Assembly: GCF_000972785.3 (NCBI RefSeq)
Contig: NZ_CP011253.3
Span: 1,860,001 to 1,924,000, forward strand
DNA: 64,000 bases
Direction: 5' to 3'
DNA from: Pandoraea oxalativorans
GTDB lineage: Bacteria; Pseudomonadota; Gammaproteobacteria; Burkholderiales; Burkholderiaceae
Below are positions 62,266 through 64,000 of the stretch, in pieces. The notes under the pieces were generated by a model, which was not told where the DNA came from, did no database searches, and saw nothing but the letters and a program-made list of their open reading frames with translations. A program made the translations under genes and the position numbers. How positions within the stretch are numbered: the stretch's first letter is position 1; each line of letters opens with the position of its first letter.

Positions 62266-63953
62266 GCGTGCTCGATGATCATTTGCACACGCGATACGCC
62301 ATTAAACGTGTCCGCAGCTAAGCGATACGCGAATTGCGCGCGGCTTGGCAACGTGTCGGCGTGATTGAACCAGATCGCGTTGAAGCGCATGCGGCCCCGT
62401 CCGAGTTGCAGCTTCAGGTGCTTGTCTTTCAGGATGGCTTGCGAGAGCACGTCGAACTCGCCGGAGAACACGGGGGGCGGAAAGCCCTGTCCCCAGACTT
62501 GGGCGTCGAGCATGGCGACGAAGGGTGGGACGAAGCAATCGTCACCGATGTCGCCGTCGGTTTCGATCACGCGGGAGAGCGTCTTCTCGTCGAGCCATTC
62601 CTGTCCGACGGCTTCGAACGCGGCCTGAAAACGCGGCAGCGCGTCGGCAGCGATCGTGAGACCGGCCGCCATCGCGTGGCCACCGAACTTGCCGATCAGG
62701 CCGGGTTCGCGTTTGGTGACGAGGTCGAGCGCGTCGCGCAAATGGAAGCCGGGGATCGAGCGTCCGGATCCTTTGATCTGACCGTCGTCCCCCGGTGCGA
62801 ACACGATGGTCGGGCGGTAGAACCTCTCTTTGAGGCGGGCCGCCACGATACCGATCACGCCTTGATGCCACGTTTCGTTAAACGCGCAAAGCGTGGTCGC
62901 GGCACGTGGATCGAAACGCGCCAGGTCGGCCAGCGCTTCCTGCTGCATGCCCGCTTCGATTTCGCGACGCTCGCGATTCATCGCGTCGAGTTCCTGCGCG
63001 AGCGTCCAGGCGCGGGCGTCGTCGTCCGTCAGCAGGCATTCGATGCCGAGCGACATATCCGCGAGGCGTCCGGCGGCGTTCAGGCGCGGGCCCAGACCGA
63101 AGCCGAGATCGAAACTCCCGGCCTGCCGTGCGTTGCGGGCGGCGGCGCGAAAGAGGGCGTTGATGCCGGGGTGCATCCGTCCTGCGCGCATACGCGACAG
63201 GCCCTGTGCCACCAGAATGCGATTGTTGGCGTCGAGCTTGACCACGTCGGCCACGGTGCCCAGCGCGACGAGGTCCAGTAACGTATCGAGCCGCGGTTGT
63301 TCGCGTGCGTCGAAAGCGCCACGTCCACGCAATTCGGCGCGCAACGCCAGCAGCACGTAAAACATCACGCCGACCCCTGCCAAATTCTTGCTGGGGAACT
63401 CACAGCCCGGCTGATTCGGATTGACGATGCAACGCGCGTTGGGCAGTTCGCTACCCGGCAAGTGGTGGTCGGTGACCACGACTTCAATGCCAAGCAATTG
63501 CGCAGCAGCCACGCCATCGAGGCTGGCGATGCCGTTGTCGACGGTAATCAGGACATCCGGCGGACCTTGTTTGCCGCGTGCGGCGAGCGTCACGATTTCC
63601 GGTGTGAGTCCGTAACCATATTCGAAGCGGTTCGGCACCAGATACTCGACGTTCGCGCCAAACATGCGCAGCCCGCGTACGGCCACGGCGCAAGCCGTCG
63701 CCCCATCGCAGTCATAGTCGGCCACGACGAGCATGCGTTTGCCCGCGGCGATGGCGTCTGCGAGGAATACGGCGGCCTCTTGCGCTCCCTTGAGCTGCGT
63801 CGGCGGAATCAGGCGAGCGAGGGCGGTTTCGGTCTCGGTGCTCTCGAGGACGCCGCGCGCGGCGAACAGACGGGCCAGCACGGGGTGGACGCCGTCACGC
63901 GAGAGGGTGTCGGCGGTCGTCTCGTCGACGCGTCGGGTGACGATATCGGTCAT
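62256..63953 (-). CDS. recJ: Single-stranded-DNA exonuclease RecJ
   Basis: 5'-3' ssDNA exonuclease in recombination and mismatch repair. DHH-family motifs: VVADYDCDGATAC (motif I, about residue 76), VDNGIASLDG, and VTDHHLPGSELP (DHH, about 158-169). GLGPRLNAAGR and GGHAMAAGLTI (the DHHA1 region) follow, with the OB domain at the C-terminus. 565 aa. Its ATG overlaps the stop of the preceding gene on the same strand (ATGA). Convergent with LysR by ten bases. Confidence 0.96.
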   Translation of the reverse strand: MTDIVTRRVDETTADTLSRDGVHPVLARLFAARGVLESTETETALARLIPPTQLKGAQEAAVFLADAIAAGKRMLVVADYDCDGATACAVAVRGLRMFGANVEYLVPNRFEYGYGLTPEIVTLAARGKQGPPDVLITVDNGIASLDGVAAAQLLGIEVVVTDHHLPGSELPNARCIVNPNQPGCEFPSKNLAGVGVMFYVLLALRAELRGRGAFDAREQPRLDTLLDLVALGTVADVVKLDANNRILVAQGLSRMRAGRMHPGINALFRAAARNARQAGSFDLGFGLGPRLNAAGRLADMSLGIECLLTDDDARAWTLAQELDAMNRERREIEAGMQQEALADLARFDPRAATTLCAFNETWHQGVIGIVAARLKERFYRPTIVFAPGDDGQIKGSGRSIPGFHLRDALDLVTKREPGLIGKFGGHAMAAGLTIAADALPRFQAAFEAVGQEWLDEKTLSRVIETDGDIGDDCFVPPFVAMLDAQVWGQGFPPPVFSGEFDVLSQAILKDKHLKLQLGRGRMRFNAIWFNHADTLPSRAQFAYRLAADTFNGVSRVQMIIEHAQG

Positions 63954-64000
63954 GCCACTTCCTCGCCTAGCCGGGCCAGCGGCACCATGCGTGCCGTGAG
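63950..64000 (-). CDS. C-terminal end of a gene overlapping recJ
   Basis: The last 16 codons and a TGA are visible; the tail reads MVPLARLGEEVA. The stop overlaps the recJ start as ATGA, so translation is probably coupled. The start lies outside the window and the family cannot be told from this fragment. Confidence 0.6.
   Translation of the reverse strand, partial: LTARMVPLARLGEEVA

Noticed and set aside
1..64000. tRNA, rRNA and CRISPR arrays
   Set aside because: No cloverleaf with GTTCGA-type T arm plus anticodon arm, no rRNA blocks and no regularly spaced repeats were seen on reading both strands.

Overview
The window is about 63% GC and almost fully coding. It reads as a contiguous chromosomal segment of a betaproteobacterium of the order Burkholderiales; gene content and order (parE and parC close together, htpG-ubiC, tyrB/uvrB-PTPase-iscRSUA-hscBA-fdx-iscX, an intracellular PHB depolymerase, recJ/prfB/lysS) suggest Burkholderiaceae such as Pandoraea or Burkholderia. 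The genus is an inference from gene order and protein flavour; no database was searched. No tRNA, rRNA, CRISPR array, prophage or plasmid backbone was seen.

Layout. 1-5.2 kb: a candidate 6S-like structured RNA with a strong terminator, a urea transporter, glnS, small membrane proteins and a hairpin-rich gene-free stretch. 5.3-14.8 kb: an ElaA-like acetyltransferase, the ABC-F ATPase uup, then parE, a DUF4399 protein, a lytic transglycosylase, parC and a small membrane protein, all on +. 14.8-18.6 kb: a divergent LysR/MFS pair (ynfL/ynfM type) whose MFS gene is split near its start codon by an IS256-family element. The 9-bp target duplication is visible and the original frame can be rebuilt. 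18.7-24.5 kb: amino-acid-type accessory genes (RidA, PLP aminotransferase, EamA exporter, VOC protein, DUF2917) and a divergent MocR regulator with repeated operator-like motifs. 24.6-29 kb: htpG behind a near-consensus sigma-32 promoter, ubiC, a hypoxanthine/uracil-DNA glycosylase and a spermidine synthase-like protein. 29-34.6 kb: DUF2322, a BenE transporter, a MoxR ATPase/VWA pair, two small cytochromes c and DUF1841. 34.7-41.7 kb: an EamA exporter, a RutE-like reductase, rsxB-nth beside a divergent TetR gene, phaZ and an aromatic/aspartate aminotransferase.

42-53.1 kb: uvrB, a low-molecular-weight phosphatase, a polytopic membrane protein of the so-called site-specific recombinase family, and the complete isc iron-sulfur operon (iscR-iscS-iscU-iscA-DUF3565-hscB-hscA-fdx-iscX) with two IscR-type sites at its promoter. 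53.2-57.4 kb: a glycine-zipper protein, a GT87-type glycosyltransferase and two orphan proteins, the least understood part of the window. 57.5-64 kb: lysS, an Ivy-type lysozyme inhibitor and prfB (with the RF2 programmed frameshift) packed as one unit, a DUF1127-like protein, a LysR regulator preceded by an octanucleotide tandem repeat, recJ and the tail of one more gene.

No single spectacular new system stands out. The best second-look items are the IS-split transporter, the Ivy gene inside prfB-lysS, paired DnaA boxes before parE, the candidate 6S RNA, the octanucleotide repeat, the repeated MocR-type motif and the two orphan proteins at 55.5-57.4 kb. Start codons were chosen by ribosome-binding sites and family starts and may be off by a few codons where noted.
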